Shown in pieces: positions 30,599 to 43,074 of a DNA stretch of 64,000 bases (positions within the stretch are counted from its first letter, which is position 1; each line of letters starts with the position of its first letter). Location of the stretch: positions 1-64,000 of the forward strand of contig QYAI01000081.1 of assembly GCA_003988855.1 (NCBI GenBank). The letters run 5' to 3'. Source of the stretch: Arachnopeziza araneosa (taxonomy: Eukaryota > Ascomycota > Leotiomycetes > Helotiales > Arachnopezizaceae). Below the pieces are notes generated by a model. That model saw only the letters and a program-made list of their open reading frames with translations. It was not told the DNA's origin and did no database searches. The translations under genes and the position numbers were made by a program.

Positions 30599-32586
30599 AT
30601 GGTGTCTTTCTTTGGAGGCAGTCGAAGTAATGCAACTCTGTTCGAGATTCGGTGCGTTATTCCACATCTGCAATCTGGTATTCCTCTTCTGACATCCTCA
30701 GTCTTGACAATGAAATAATCGTGCTGCGCGGATCCGAAAACGAAGCTTCGAGTCAACTCCTTAAAGGTGTTGTGGTGCTATGCCTCCCTTCCTCTTTGAA
30801 AATCGAAGACGTGCACATGCGAATGACTGGACAACTCAAGGTTGGGTAAGGCACTCAATACATCCAAAGCTTGGCAGATGCTGATTTTTTAGGTGGGCTG
30901 ATCAACGAATTACTGCGAGCGGTATCACGAACAACGGAGTAAGCAAGGTTTCAGAGATATTCAATTACAAATGGCCACCGTTTGTTGGAGGTGGTGGGTC
31001 AGGGTCATCTTCCAAAGGAATGGTTTTACACGCTGGAAACTATGAGTGGCCCTTTGAACTAGTGATCCCAGGAACTATGGCAGAGAGTGTGGAGGGGTTA
31101 CCCGACAGCCATATCATATACAAACTCAAGGCAACTGTAGCAAGAGGAAAATTGGCATACGATTTACACGCCTGGAAACCAATCCGCGTTGTTCGGACTC
31201 TCGACCCCTCAGCTCTCGAGTTGGCACATGCTATGACTGTGGAGAATGTGTGGCCGAATAAAATCGAATACCAATTGGTTATTCCACAGAAGGCCATCAT
31301 TTTTGGGACATCCATTGATATCGAAATGAGGTTTACATCTTTGTTGAAAGGTTTACGCATCGGAGCCATCAAGTGTCAACTTATTGAGAATCAGGAATTC
31401 ACCGTGCCACCAGCTACAACGAATAGTACAGAAAGACACTGGAAGAATCAAAGAGAAATCGATTCCTGGGCTTTCGAGTTGAGCGACGACGATTATTCCG
31501 ACATAATGAACGACAGTGGACAGGATGGTTGGACATTACAACAGACAATGCCACTCCCCAAAACACTAATGAGATGTTTGCAAGACGTTGATATAAACGG
31601 CATAAAAATACGGCATAAAATAAAGTTTAACATCGCTCTGCACAATCCTGATGGGCATGTATCAGAGGTATATTCTTGGCTTCCATCAACACAGACTCAA
31701 CTAATGTTTTCAGCTCCGAGCCACACTCCCAGTAACCATTTTCATTTCCCCTAACATGCCTCTGACGGCTGACGGCCGGCTCGTCGACCAAACTCCTATA
31801 AGCATGCAGTCCTTGGATATAGCTCATCACGCCCCTCCACTCTACGGGGAGCATATCTTGGACCAACTCTACGCAGATGTAGATATGAGCGGAATAATGA
31901 CCCCAGCTCCACAATCAGGAATGAACACACCATTCTATGATCAATCTCGTCCTGGCTCATCAGAAAATTTGGCACCTCTTGATGAAGCTGTTTCGCCGCA
32001 TCCGGCTGGTGCCGTCCCACCAGCTGCATTATCTTCCAGGTTGCAGAACCTGAATATATCATCTCGTAATAGTAGTTACCGCCGACTACATGGCAGTGCA
32101 CACTCAGGAGCAAATACCCCCCATCCTCACGATAATGAAGGAGCATATTTTGATCAACACAACAGTTCTGGAAACAATAGCAACCAACTTAGCAGACGTG
32201 TTAGTGAAGAGGATGATCATCCTGTAAATAGAACATCCAACCTTACAAGCGGCCAGCATAGTCCAGAGCATATAGACTTCTCTGATCTCGGAGATCTAAC
32301 GAAAGTTCCTTCGTATAGAACTGCGGTACAGTCACCATCTCGAGGTCTGAGCTATGATGGCGCCTTACCGAATTATGAAACAGCGATATCAGCACCTCCA
32401 AGCCCAAATAGAGGGTTCAGCAGTGTTGCTACTCCTGGATCTGAACCACGTACAACTGGAGAATCAAGAAACCCTCTTTCAAGTTTTGGGTTCACACCTG
32501 TACACCAGCCAGCAATAACAATATCAGGCGATAATGATGAGAGACGAAGACTGCATCTTTTACAGAATCGAGGAAGAGCATATTGA
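30599..32586 (+). CDS. CreD/Rod1-type alpha-arrestin (ubiquitin-ligase adaptor)
   Basis: Adaptor that recruits the Nedd4-type ligase (Rsp5/HulA) to plasma-membrane transporters for endocytosis, linked to carbon catabolite control in Aspergillus (CreD). Four exons (30599-30651, 30702-30845, 30893-31667, 31714-32586) give 614 residues. The arrestin N-domain starts near residue 15 (FEIRLDNEIIVLRG, across intron 1) and includes FNYKWPPFVGG and GNYEWPFELVIPG. The arrestin C-domain follows (ENVWPNKIEYQLVIPQKAIIFG, IEMRFTSLLKGLRIG). After the domain comes APPLYGEHILDQLYADVD, with a PPxY ligase-binding motif at 365-368, then a long Ser/Pro-rich tail with LPNYETA near residue 541 as a second, variant PY site. 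All joints are GT-AG and keep frame. Paralogues exist in fungi; the PPLYGEHILDQLY signature favours CreD/Rod1 over PalF. Confidence 0.93.
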
Positions 32587-33088
32587 GTATATTTATGTAT
32601 AACGGTTTACGGATGCATTAACGTGGTGTTATTTGGGTAGAGATTACTTAAGCATTTCTATGGCGTTGGGATGGGAGGAACGTTGGTTAGAATTCGGAAA
32701 GACGCAAATTGATTCCCCCTTTTTATGATAATTGGCTTTACGGATTTAAATTGGATTAATACAAGCACGATATGATTTCTACACAGGCTTTTTATTCTGT
32801 TTCTTGTTGTTCGTCATTTCTTCATTTTTTCGTGTAATTGATTGGGTTATTCGCTTCTACATAGAATATACTACCTTCCACTTTTATTAAACCACATCAG
32901 AAGTTCCCACGTTCCTCTGTGCGCCTTTACCATCCCCCATACACACTGTTGGTTAGTTGCTTCCGTAAAAAATAAGGCTAACGCCGCAACTGCAGGCACA
33001 AACTCTGCATTATCGTTCATTTTCAAACGTCCAACTTAACAGTTCATCCCACCCTTCACTCCACCCTCTTCCAAAGCAACTTTCCGAT
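32587..33088. other. Convergent intergenic region, AT-rich
   Basis: Between the stop codons of the arrestin gene and the minus-strand disordered protein. T-rich runs, no coding frame of note. Confidence 0.55.
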
Positions 33089-33757
33089 TTACTTCTCCTT
33101 TCCATCGCCATCCCAATTTACATCTCCGGTTCCCCCAGCCTGGTTGTCCTCTCTCTCACTCTGTATCCTCCTCAAATAGTCAATCTCCGACCTATCCCTC
33201 GACACCTCAGGCGGCAACTCCAACTCAAAAACCGTCACCTTCTCCTTTCCTTTGTCCCTCTTCTTCTCAGTCTCTACACCGCATTTTCGGTCCCCTGCCC
33301 GCCTCCTCATCCGCGTTTCGTTTGCTTTGCGTGGCTTGATTTGGGGGTTGGAGGAGGAAGGGGAGGGCGGTTTTGGGAGCCTTCTGGATGGGAGGATTTT
33401 GGAAAGGAGGCGCTCGAAGGAGGAACTTTGGCGGTTGAATGCAGGCCGAGAAGGGGCTTCGTGCGGTTTGGTCTTCGATGGGTGATGAACGGTTGTTTGA
33501 GGAGCGGGTTGGTGGCGAAGGAGAGGAGCGTAGGGGTCGCCGATGGAGTGTTTGCGCTGTGTTTGCGTAGTAGTAGAAGAAGAGGTGTCTACAGATATTG
33601 AGGAAGGAAAGTAGTGGAAGAGTGATGTTGCTAAAGGAGAGTTAGGTGATGGTGAGTTCGCCTTCTCTTCCTCGTCCCTCAAGGTTGGAGAAGGAGGAGG
33701 GGCCGAAAGCGCCGTGACGATGGGCATGTGGATTTCAATCGAGGGGTGAGAGATCAT
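33089..33757 (-). CDS. Disordered Ser/Pro-rich protein, unknown
   Basis: Single open frame of 222 residues starting at an ATG. The sequence is Ser/Pro/Lys/Arg-rich, without membrane segments or signal peptide. It contains a basic middle part (SFERLLSKILPSRRLPKPP, then RKANETRMRRRAGDRKC) and ends with a mixed-charge helix-like segment (ELELPPEVSRDRSEIDYLRRIQSERED). That last segment, with regular spacing of charged and hydrophobic residues, is the part most likely to be conserved. The antisense frame at 33252-33601 is also open because of composition bias, so strand choice rests on the better N-terminus and the conserved-looking C-terminus. No function can be assigned. Confidence 0.55.
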   Translation of the reverse strand: MISHPSIEIHMPIVTALSAPPPSPTLRDEEEKANSPSPNSPLATSLFHYFPSSISVDTSSSTTTQTQRKHSIGDPYAPLLRHQPAPQTTVHHPSKTKPHEAPSRPAFNRQSSSFERLLSKILPSRRLPKPPSPSSSNPQIKPRKANETRMRRRAGDRKCGVETEKKRDKGKEKVTVFELELPPEVSRDRSEIDYLRRIQSEREDNQAGGTGDVNWDGDGKEK

Positions 33758-34209
33758 GTAATCATCTTAAGTAATATTCAGATCTCTGCCAGTTTTATTT
33801 CGTGGAGAAAGAGAGGATTGAGAGCGCAGAAGGAAATGTGGAGGTGACTTATGACATTATGAGTATTTCTATGACGAAAGGGCAATTCCCAACAATTACC
33901 AAAATCAAGGCACATTAAAAATTCCATCTCAAAATCCAGCTAGAAGCAGGAAGACACATTTCAGCTTCTTTGAAATGATGGCAAAATGGCCCCGGAATCG
34001 GTCAAAGTTGAGATATACGAAGAAAGGTACCAAACTGTCGGTACTGAAAGAGTGACCAGGCAGAAATTCTCGAATCTTAAGTACGTTAAATAGTATGCTA
34101 TTTCTTTGTTACAACCAACTAGAGTCGCGGTGGCTGGCCTTTATCCGACCCAAGTTGATAGATCAAAGGCCAAAAGTGAGATCTTAAGGATAAGCGATGA
34201 TCTGAGATC
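33758..34209. other. Intergenic region upstream of the disordered protein
   Basis: About 450 bases between the start of the 222-residue protein and the stop of Rtp1, both on the minus strand. No coding frame with support. Confidence 0.5.
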
Positions 34210-37038
34210 TCATTCAATCTCTTCGATTCTAGGCCGTAGTCGACCGTTCAAGGCCACCTGGGGCGAAACAGATAGCCCGGCCAAAGCTTGTAATCCGGAT
34301 TGCTCTTGTTTTAAGGGGAGTAGGGCATTCAATTGCCATGCCTCAAGTCCATCAATCACATCCTGAGCATGCTGCCGGACCAAACCATCGTTATCTGTGC
34401 TCTCAACGTATCTCAAAACCCGTTGTACTTCCTCTAAACTTTGACCAACAAAGCCAAATGGTAGCTTTTTTCCATCTGCTCTTGCTGTATCCAGTGCTTT
34501 TACGAAACTCATAACCAAAAGTATGGCCGCTCGACGTAATATCCCTTGCTCAAATTCTGGCTCGAGAGTTAGGATATGGATGGATAGGTCTACGGCTGTC
34601 GATAGAGCTTCTGATCCGATACCCTCGACATTGACTTGAATTGCGGATCCAAGAATAGAGAGTGCAGAAGTCCGGATTCTCAAGTCTTCTGAGCCGCGTT
34701 TACTTTCCCAGCCTGATACAATCTGCGAAAGAATTTCGTTCTCCTGATCATCGACATCCAATACTTCGTCGAGCTGGGGAACTGCTCCACCCCAGGCGTC
34801 TTCTGCTTCATGATTTTGTTTTCGCTTCAACTTATTGGCCCTTTCTTGTTCCTTAATTGTTTTCGGTCGATGTCCTCGACGACCTGCTAAGAATAGTAGT
34901 CCATTACAAACTTTTCGAGCAGTCTCTCCGTTAAATGTGAAACAATTTTCTTGAATGACTTGTAGAAGTGCCTCGCCGAGTCTTAATCGTTGATCGAGGT
35001 CATATTCTTCATCAGGATCAACATATCGGTCAATTAGATCTTTCATGACTGCATTTGGATGTTTCTTAGATAATTGGATGAATGATTTGATTGCTCTTAG
35101 ATAGATATATTCCTCTCCATCTTGTAGCAGAGACGAGAAGAGAATGAGCAAAGCCGGAATGTCCAATATGGGACTATTTGTCCTAACTAGTGAAGATAAG
35201 AGCTCAAGTCCTTGAGCTCGAACAGGAGCGGGTGAGTCGGTTGCGGTCAAATATGACATGGCAAGGTTATAACTCTTTCGATCTTCCTGTGCTTGGTCAG
35301 GACGAACGTCTGATATTGAAGATTCAGGCTCTGTAATAGAGTCATGAAAGCGTAGAAGTAGTGTAAGATTTCTCGCTGTTGTGGAGATGTCAAGATGATA
35401 CAATCTGCCAATGGTCTGCAAAGCAATCCGAATAGACTCAAGTCTAGGTGTGACGTCAGGAGTTTCCCGAAATCCAGGTGAGGTTAAAATAACATTGAGG
35501 AGACTGAGTGCAACTGCCACAGCGTCTTCAGTCTCATTTACCTTCTCATGTGAGCTGGTGAAGTCCTTCAAAACTTCGTCAACGAGCTTTAGCACTTGTC
35601 CTGAATCGTCGACGAGCTTATCCGGAAGTGCATTCATCATTTTTTGCAAAACCTTCGCTTCAATAAGCCGTCTTTTGACATCACCATCATCCACAACTTC
35701 TGGACGGATTAGTATGGAGTGAGTCTGAGTAGTAGACGTTGGTACGAGCCATCTGCTGCATAAATCCATGAAGAGTCCCGATACTTCAGCTGTTGACTCT
35801 GGAATGTCGGACATTAGAGAAATAAACCTTTCCACTACGATATCGACTGTCGCGAAATCGACAGTGTTATCCACTTGGCTCGTTAATCTACTGGTCAACA
35901 CTTCTTCAATCTGAATACCACCATTTTCTGACGTGGTGTATTCCCAGTAAACTTTTCCCTTGGTTTGGTTGCCTTTGAAAGTAAGGTCTTTCAGAATAAT
36001 GGACAGCAGATTTGGTGTTGTTTCACCTGGTAGATTCCCTACCTCTTTGTTCCCCGATGATAACTGAAGCAGAGTTTTTAAAAGCTTTCTCGTCGGTTTT
36101 CGATAAGAATCTTCTGTGAAGTCGTTTCCATGGGGCCAAGATGATAATGCCCAGAGCGGAAGAAGAATAGGCCTCAAGACCCGTTTTGCCAATGAAGGAT
36201 GCGGATGGGATGAGACAAGAGTCGAGAGCATGCGGAGGCTTTGAGCAACTTGAGAGCTATTCGAAAGCACTTTTCTACCACCAATAGACTCATACGAATC
36301 TGGAGCGAGGATAGACGGAGGGTTTTGTGGACTATGTTTAGCAATAGAGGGATCCAAATGAGCATAGACTGGCTCAATAAATGCTCTCCAGCCGGGCATT
36401 CCTAGCCATATTAGAAAGAAGATACATGCAAGAGCTTAATACAAACCTGGTGCTCCATATTGCTTTCGACCTAAAATTCCAAAGCCAATGACGAACGCAG
36501 CAACTTTATCCAGTTCAAGTTCACCTTGTCCAAGAAGGAGAGACCTTAGTTGCGGTGCAATACCATGGAACCACTCCTCAGCTGGCATGCCAGCAGGTGG
36601 CGATGATAAAAGTCGCGACACAGCGTTCAGGGCTTCGTGAGAAATTGCTGCTCCCCTGCCAGTAGCAGCTGATACATTTCTAGCAGTACTTGGATGAACT
36701 GACAAGACAAATTCGATAGTATCCTGAACACCCCTGAGTCTGAGAGGTAGGCGTGCTAAAGCTGATATTAGGGGCGCACGTAGCCAGGGGAATACCCTTC
36801 CAGGCTGCACCAAGAGATTCAAGACCGGTATGAGAGCTAAGGTGCCAGTACTATTCACGGTAAGGATGATGTATACTTAGGATGCTTAAACATACTTATC
36901 TAAGAGGGTCATAAACTTCGTCGCGCTAGGTTGTCTCTTTTCCTCTGGAATAGATGGGTCAAATGCCTTTTTCCCACATTGTAGAATTTCATCTACAAGA
37001 GGCGGTTGAGCCTTGCCCGTTCTTGGTTGATCTGACAT
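34210..37038 (-). CDS. Rtp1/Tango6-family RNA polymerase II assembly/nuclear import factor
   Basis: Large HEAT-like repeat protein of the Rtp1 (yeast)/TANGO6 family, needed for cytoplasmic assembly and nuclear transport of RNA polymerase II. Three exons (37038-36896, 36850-36447, 36401-34210) give 912 residues from MSDQPRTGKAQ. A GTG-initiated upstream extension to 37095 was not used. The protein is almost all helical. The RTP1 C1 region lies around residues 565-680 (SYLTATDSPAPVRAQGLELLSSLV, then DGEEYIYLRAIKSFIQLSKKHP, LIDRYVDPDEEYDLDQRLRLGEALLQ). The C2 region (ILRRAAILLVMSFVKALD, then VLRYVESTDNDGLVRQHAQDVIDGLE) is near the end. Both exon joints restore frame within QYGAPG-MPGWRAF and LLDN-TGTLALIPVLNLL. 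Assignment is by pattern recognition of these two regions. Confidence 0.82.
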
Positions 37039-39606
37039 TCTCCCAGTGTGACTGTTCAATGAAGCTCGTATGCAAGTCTCGAACGATGCGGGCACAAAAT
37101 TTCAGTTCCATAGAACTGGATCCAAGAACAAGAGAGGTACCGTATGAACCGCAGGTTGCATTGGAATGTATGATTTCAAATCACTACCTACCAAGAATAT
37201 GAAGAGGCAACTGATGGAGGCAAATTTGAAGTCAAATTTTTTGGGGCCGCCTACGAAGCTTCGCACGTGGTAGACCATAGATAATATTTGATGGAACTCT
37301 GAGTTAATGATAGAAAGAGTATGATGGAATCAACAGGCATACCTAAAATGCTTCGACACAAGTCACATGATCTGGTGTTAGAGTGATAATTGCCTTGCAG
37401 CCTTAGACGCGACATAAATAACAGCGCGTCTCAGCTTATTTCCTTTCCTCTCCAACCACTTTTCCACGGTCAATTGCAACACCCCTACGACTTGAATTCT
37501 ATTTCACATCTCTAATGTCTGAATCTTGATTTCTCTTTGACTAGCTTCGATCTTGACATCTCAGAGGAAGCGCCAAACAAGCAATCCGCCCTTTGGACGA
37601 TAACAGATATCTTGTCTCCACGCGACCTCAATGCTTCTCTCGCTCCTCGAGCAACCAGCAAACCGAACGCCACGCCTTCCCCATAGTTCTCTGAACTCGT
37701 TACCTCGAACAGACGTATCGTATTCAGAACTTAACCCTAAGTAATCGTCGGTTCTAGTTTTGCGGTCATAGTTATTCTTGCCGACTATTAGATCTCAATG
37801 CCGAGTGATAATCACAACGCCGAAGGGCTTAGTGTTCGATCGGAGCTTGAGATTGAAAATCCGAAGGAATAGTCCAGATGTCGTGAGACAACAAAGAGAT
37901 TTCTCCATGAGCCATTCTGGTAAGAACGTCCTGTGGGCGCGCTCGTCGGGGATTTCAACTGGGCATTATACTCTGATACTTATGGATCGTCTTCGTCGAT
38001 GCTCAACGATGCCGCTAGAGAGGAGATGCAACGTGAGAGCGATACAGGCTCTTCCTTGAGAAGTGGTCTTTGGGATCTTCATGAGCTGTTCAAGTTGACG
38101 CACGCGTTCTCTATGAACCTCTTAAGACAAATTGACAGAGAATCTTCGGAATATGGAGTCTGAGCCCAATATTCCCTAATTGGGTAGTCTACAAACAGAC
38201 CTTCTGCAGCGGATTGTTTTCACTTCCTTCGGGTTGTGGTATGGCATTGATCTCACTCGCCGGAACCATTTGCCAATTGCATTTGCAGCGAGACTTCGAT
38301 TGCCTCCAAACAGAAACCTCCCGCTTCAGAAAGTCCTTCAACGCTTTTTGAGCTACGAAGAAGGGCATGTTGATATGCTCCGGAAGACGTCAATATTCAG
38401 TTGAGGACCTGTCATTGCGTCCGCCGAGGATGAGACCGGACGATTTATTTCAGTGAAGACGTCCCGTATAACTCTTCATCCTGTAGTAGCTTAGCTGCAC
38501 GAAGGACGTTACCTCCACCCTTCCCAGCCATCAGAACTCACATCCCAATATTTTTTGTGCAGTCAGCTCACAAGACCACTGCCGCGGCGCCAGCCATAGG
38601 TTGTGTCACATTGTGTGATCCTATCAGCCGCATCAACTTTCTCCCGCAGGCTCAGTCCTCCGGTGATGGAAGACGCCGACACATAGTCTATTACCCTTGT
38701 GGTGATTGTTCCTCCCTCTCCTTTCCCTACTAGGTAAGAAAGAGATGAAAGCGGTTTTTGTTGATGTCTTTTGTCCGCCTTCGCCCTGCACATTGCAGAG
38801 GAAACACAAAACTTATCTCAGAAGGCACCGCTATCCAAACAGAGAGAGGCTTCGAAGTCGCGTTAAGATATCTGATCGTCCCTGATTTGGACCTTTGCTT
38901 GCCTGGTTGCCGCTGAGTTCCGTTGGAAGTTGCTGGAATGACAAGCGACTCCTTGATCGGATACGGATTTGGGTTTGGATCTATGACGTGGGGATGCTTG
39001 AGACTAGAAAGTGGTAAGATAATCCTCTGAGCTAATTCATGCATCATTCACAGACTCTTTCATTCTCAATCAAAGGTGGAGGAGAGTGTACAGCGTCCAG
39101 ATCGGGACCCATCTCGAGTTGGTGTCAAAGCTTTGTACTTGTCTGGTCTGGGTAGCGTTGGAGACTTTGTCAAACTCGATGAAAGAGGTTGTTAGACTAT
39201 GTTTTGCTGTGGTGAGTTGAGGATCGTCTGTTGTGGGTTTGGATGGCCTCTCGGGGCATGGGTCTGGGGAACGGAGGATAGGCTCATGGAGAGTAGTCCT
39301 GGGTCGTTCCTGCTCTGGTGATACAGGCAGAACGGCCCCTCTCAGGTTCGGGGGATAAGTCTACCTTTCGAATAAGTTTGAGTCGGTGCTAACAGTGTCG
39401 TAGATTCCTCCGACGCTTTGGATGGTGGGCGGTAGCGGTTTGAACTGGCAATGAGGAGATTCACAGATATTGAGAATTTGGCGGCCAAGCTGAGCAGGAC
39501 AGGTTCAAATATAAATATAAAAGTTGTCAGATTTTGGTAACAAACTTATATGCAATCTCCAACGACCATCAGTGCGATAGACTCCATTCTCCGGACTAGA
39601 TGCCTA
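37039..39606. other. 2.6-kb stretch without a clear gene; possible decayed coding DNA at 37.5-38.4 kb
   Basis: Several medium frames in different registers between 37500 and 38404 read like pieces of protein: SALWTITDILSPRDLNASLAP near 37590-37655, the frame ending at 38161 with LVGDFNWALY, and the frame ending at 38404 with PLQKVLQRFLSYEEGHVDML. No splice arrangement links them convincingly. This may be a degraded gene. The remainder (38.4-39.6 kb) has nothing I can name. Confidence 0.35.
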
Positions 39607-41285
39607 TCACAGCCCACCCAATAGCGCCCCCAATACCATAAATCCTGTCAATGCCACCGTACTCCATGTCACCTCCAACCTCCCAGATGCACTCTTGCTC
39701 AACCCAAAAGGAAGACCTTGCTCGCTAAATGTTACGTTTTGTTTAATGGTCTGATTATAACACTGTCCACCCACAATATCAAGATTCGTCAAATCATCTG
39801 GCACGTTGAAGAACATGTATTGATTCTGATTCAGGTTCTTAAAACCACTTGTGTCATACGGAAACTTATCGCCACTGTCTGTTGAGCTCGTATTTCGGAG
39901 GAAAATGCATTGCACCTGTCCTGGGAACTCGGTGACCATCAGGGGATAATCTTTCATTACATCCGAGTTCGATGTGTCTGCAATAAGGATGAATTTCCGC
40001 TGGGGGTATGTTTGGAAGATCTTCTCTAGCAGGAACTTGCGGATCGAGAGGGTGGCATCCACATCACTAAAGTTCAGGGGTCGTGTGTCGAATGAGCCAC
40101 CTGGGTATGTCTTGTAGATGAAATCCATGTAGTTTCGTGTTATCTGCTCGGGAGTGGTGGTCAGGTAGTGGAAGTGGAAGTCGGGAATTGATTGGGACCA
40201 GTTGGCGTAGATATCGGGCATGTTCATCCATGGAACGAAGGCTTTGGCGAAGGAATTTAGGAGGCCTTGAGCAGGTTCGTAGATTTGTGTCTGATTGAAT
40301 TGTTAGGATGAAGAAGGACATGACTTGAAATCTTATTACTCACCACTCTGAGGATATCGTCAATGTCCGATATGATCGTCAGACCAGCTGTGGGGACGAG
40401 GTACGAAGTCGCATTGCCAGTATCAGTACCATTAGCGTACACATTCAAGCGCTGCAGACTCGTGGTACCATTGCCTGGCAACAAATAGCCGCCCGGTCCA
40501 GATACATTGGCAAGCTGTACAAATTGATCAAAGTCTCCCTCAACAGTTGTCTCTCCCACAAGTGTAATGTCTTGTGCCCCTCCGCCAGGCGTGATAGCGC
40601 TGCTACCATTCTGTCCACCATCGGCACCTTGACTTGGTGCAGGTTCTAAGTGGAAAGTCACATTGACATTTCCTTGTTGAACGACATAGATTTCAGCTGT
40701 CAGGTTTCGGGCTTGAGTTTGTTCTGCAGGTGGAAGATCTTGTATCGATGTTCCAACTAAGAAACCATTGGCTAAGTCATCCAATTTCGACTCTGAGATA
40801 TTGGGCTGTTTAAAGACATTTCCATGGAATCTCAGATTCCATCCATTCTCGGTCCAGTTGGCATATCCTCTATCGATTGATTAGCTTCTGCTTTCTTCAT
40901 GCCTCAAGTTCTCCTCATGCGGCAATGAAACTTACGGGATATTTAGAACCTGAGTAGGCGTCGCGGCCAAATCACTATCGCTTATACTCAAGCTACTCTG
41001 CACAGCTGATCCAGTAGGAAAGTCTTGGAAGAAATTGGGAACTCCCGAAGCTACATACGAAGGAAAGGTGCCCAAGAGACTCTTGACATAGCTTGCTTCG
41101 CCCTTTATTGTGCTTAGAATATCGCGGTTTTGAATCCTTCGATCTGATAGCAATGCGCGGGGTGTGATCATAGGATGAGGAGCAGCAACGGCGACCGGAG
41201 AAGGTGCTGGAGCCGCGAGCGCACTCGACAGGAATCCGAAGAGGAGAATTGACGCGAACATGGTGCTGATTGTGCTCGAGTGCAT
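39607..41285 (-). CDS. Secreted, probably GPI-anchored App1-type (DUF2183) phosphatase-like protein
   Basis: App1 of yeast is a Mg2+-dependent phosphatidate phosphatase; this is the extracellular-facing fungal branch. Three exons (41285-40936, 40869-40344, 40290-39607) give 519 residues. A signal peptide runs to about residue 26 (MFASILLFGFLSSALAA). The middle has many N-glycosylation sequons. The catalytic-type segment TIISDIDDILRVTQIYEP sits across the second intron, with the DxD pair at Asp285/Asp287; the canonical App1 motif is DxDxT, and here the last position is Ile. RPLNFSDVDATLSIRKFLLEKIFQTYPQRKFILIADTSNSD continues the HAD-like fold. The C-terminus (SASGRLEVTWSTVALTGFM...) is a small-residue site followed by a hydrophobic tail, a GPI signal. 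Whether it is an active lipid phosphatase is not established. Confidence 0.88.
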
Positions 41286-43074
41286 GCGAAAGAGAAGATG
41301 GAGAAAAAAGAGAGAAAGAAAGGAGATGATTTATTTTCCGGGGAAAGCTCAGAGGATTTGTGCTCGCGTGAGGGTCCTTGGATTGATTATTTACTTGCAA
41401 GAAGCTTCAGTGACGTCAATGTGCATATGCCGCACGCCCGCCAATGCAACGAGAACTTGCTGGGGGCTGTGTCACAACCCGCGAATAGGGAGATGAGATT
41501 GATCCTTCATGCGGCGCCCAGGACCTTGAATCTCGGCTTGAATCTTGGTTAGAGCCCATGCAGGTACCATATAAATTAGCAACAGAGCTTAGCTGCGCTG
41601 CGTCAAAATCCCATACCTTCCTAGTGACCCTTGGCAGAAGATTTAAGCGATCAACAGCGAAATTGTTCCAGAGTTCATCCTGAAGCGAGAGACGACGATA
41701 AAAACCAAAAAAAGATCCAAAAAAACAAAAATTTTAACAGGAAAGAATGAGAAAGGGGGAGAACATGCCTAGAAGGGGACGGTGAGGTCCCCACAGGTGG
41801 GCGCTTTTATGGAACAGTTCAACCTCCTTAGAAGTCTGCTGTGAAGCTAATTGTAATACCCAGCTGGCCTGAAGTGTTACTTTCAGGTTCCCCTTTACAT
41901 ACCTGGGTTGGTCCTATAGACCACCGCGCAGGCTGAGGTGCTTTCGTCCGACTTATTTAATTATTTAAACGCTTGAGCTGCGAGATGGGGAGTCGATATA
42001 TTCACTACACCTGAGTGGCATATATCCGAGGATCGCTGACCACTTCTGTAGTCGCGAACCATCATAAACTTCGTACTCTAGTCTCTATGAAATTTCTGCT
42101 CTTTGGCTTGATGTATATGAAACTGGTAAATAATCTTTTCATCGGAGATGGTTTCAGGATCGAGAGTTAACTTAATCCTACAAAATTTGCCTCCTACTGG
42201 CCCTCACACGCAGCCCATCCATGTACATGATCAAGTTGGTACTTTTGTCCAAGTTATCGATCAGTTAGACGCTGGGAAACATCAATTAATCTTCTTTCTG
42301 TAAAACTCCTAAACCACCATCAAAACCACGTCAGCTTTCCGTCCGCAACGTGCGCATCCCCTTCCCTCGCTTAAACCCACCACCCAAAAAAAAAGGTAAA
42401 CAAATCCGCCAATCCCCAAAATAAATAAGGTAAATAAAACCTCCGCAAGGAACAAAGATGCAAAAGAAACCCACCACAGATGTGGTGGTAAAGAAACCCC
42501 TCCGAGATGGGATTTGCTTTTCGCGGCTAGCGTATCTACGAGTGGTCGAGGTTGGTTGGTTTGTTGTTAGTTTTTGTCGCAAGTACCCGCGTTCATATCC
42601 CTCGACCGCGACTTTACCACCCCACCAGCTCAATGATTGACCAGAACGCTTTACAGGCGCCGCTTCATTGGCGAGTGGGATTGGCTTATTTAATGCTATA
42701 AGGTAGAGAAGGGGGAGCTCGGGTAATGATCGGCTGTCGGGTTAGGTGACGGGGTGGAGGGTATCTAGAGACTTTATGACAGCAATCCTACTGGAGCATA
42801 TTTTTGAGATAGGGCTTGACTTTTGCTGAGTTCTGACCAAGATACGCGTTTGCTGGCGCTTTGATATACAGTGGTTTTCCCCTGAGATATCCAACAAGAG
42901 TCACGATCAACACATTCAGCTATAATCTGTAACTTTCAAGCAAGGTCCAGCTGCAACAGATTTGATTCAATTCTATTTCAATGTTCGAAGTTCACCACAA
43001 CCATATTCTTTTCGTTACAGAACTGCATCCAATCTGTGCCATATCCAAGTGCTAATCTCAACTCATTCTCAACT
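41286..43074. other. 1.8-kb intergenic stretch, nothing supportable
   Basis: Upstream of the App1-like gene and downstream of the MDR dehydrogenase. It contains A-rich low-complexity DNA near 41695-41740 and 42385-42430. The frames at 41260-41552 and 42331-42633 have no motifs. Confidence 0.5.
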
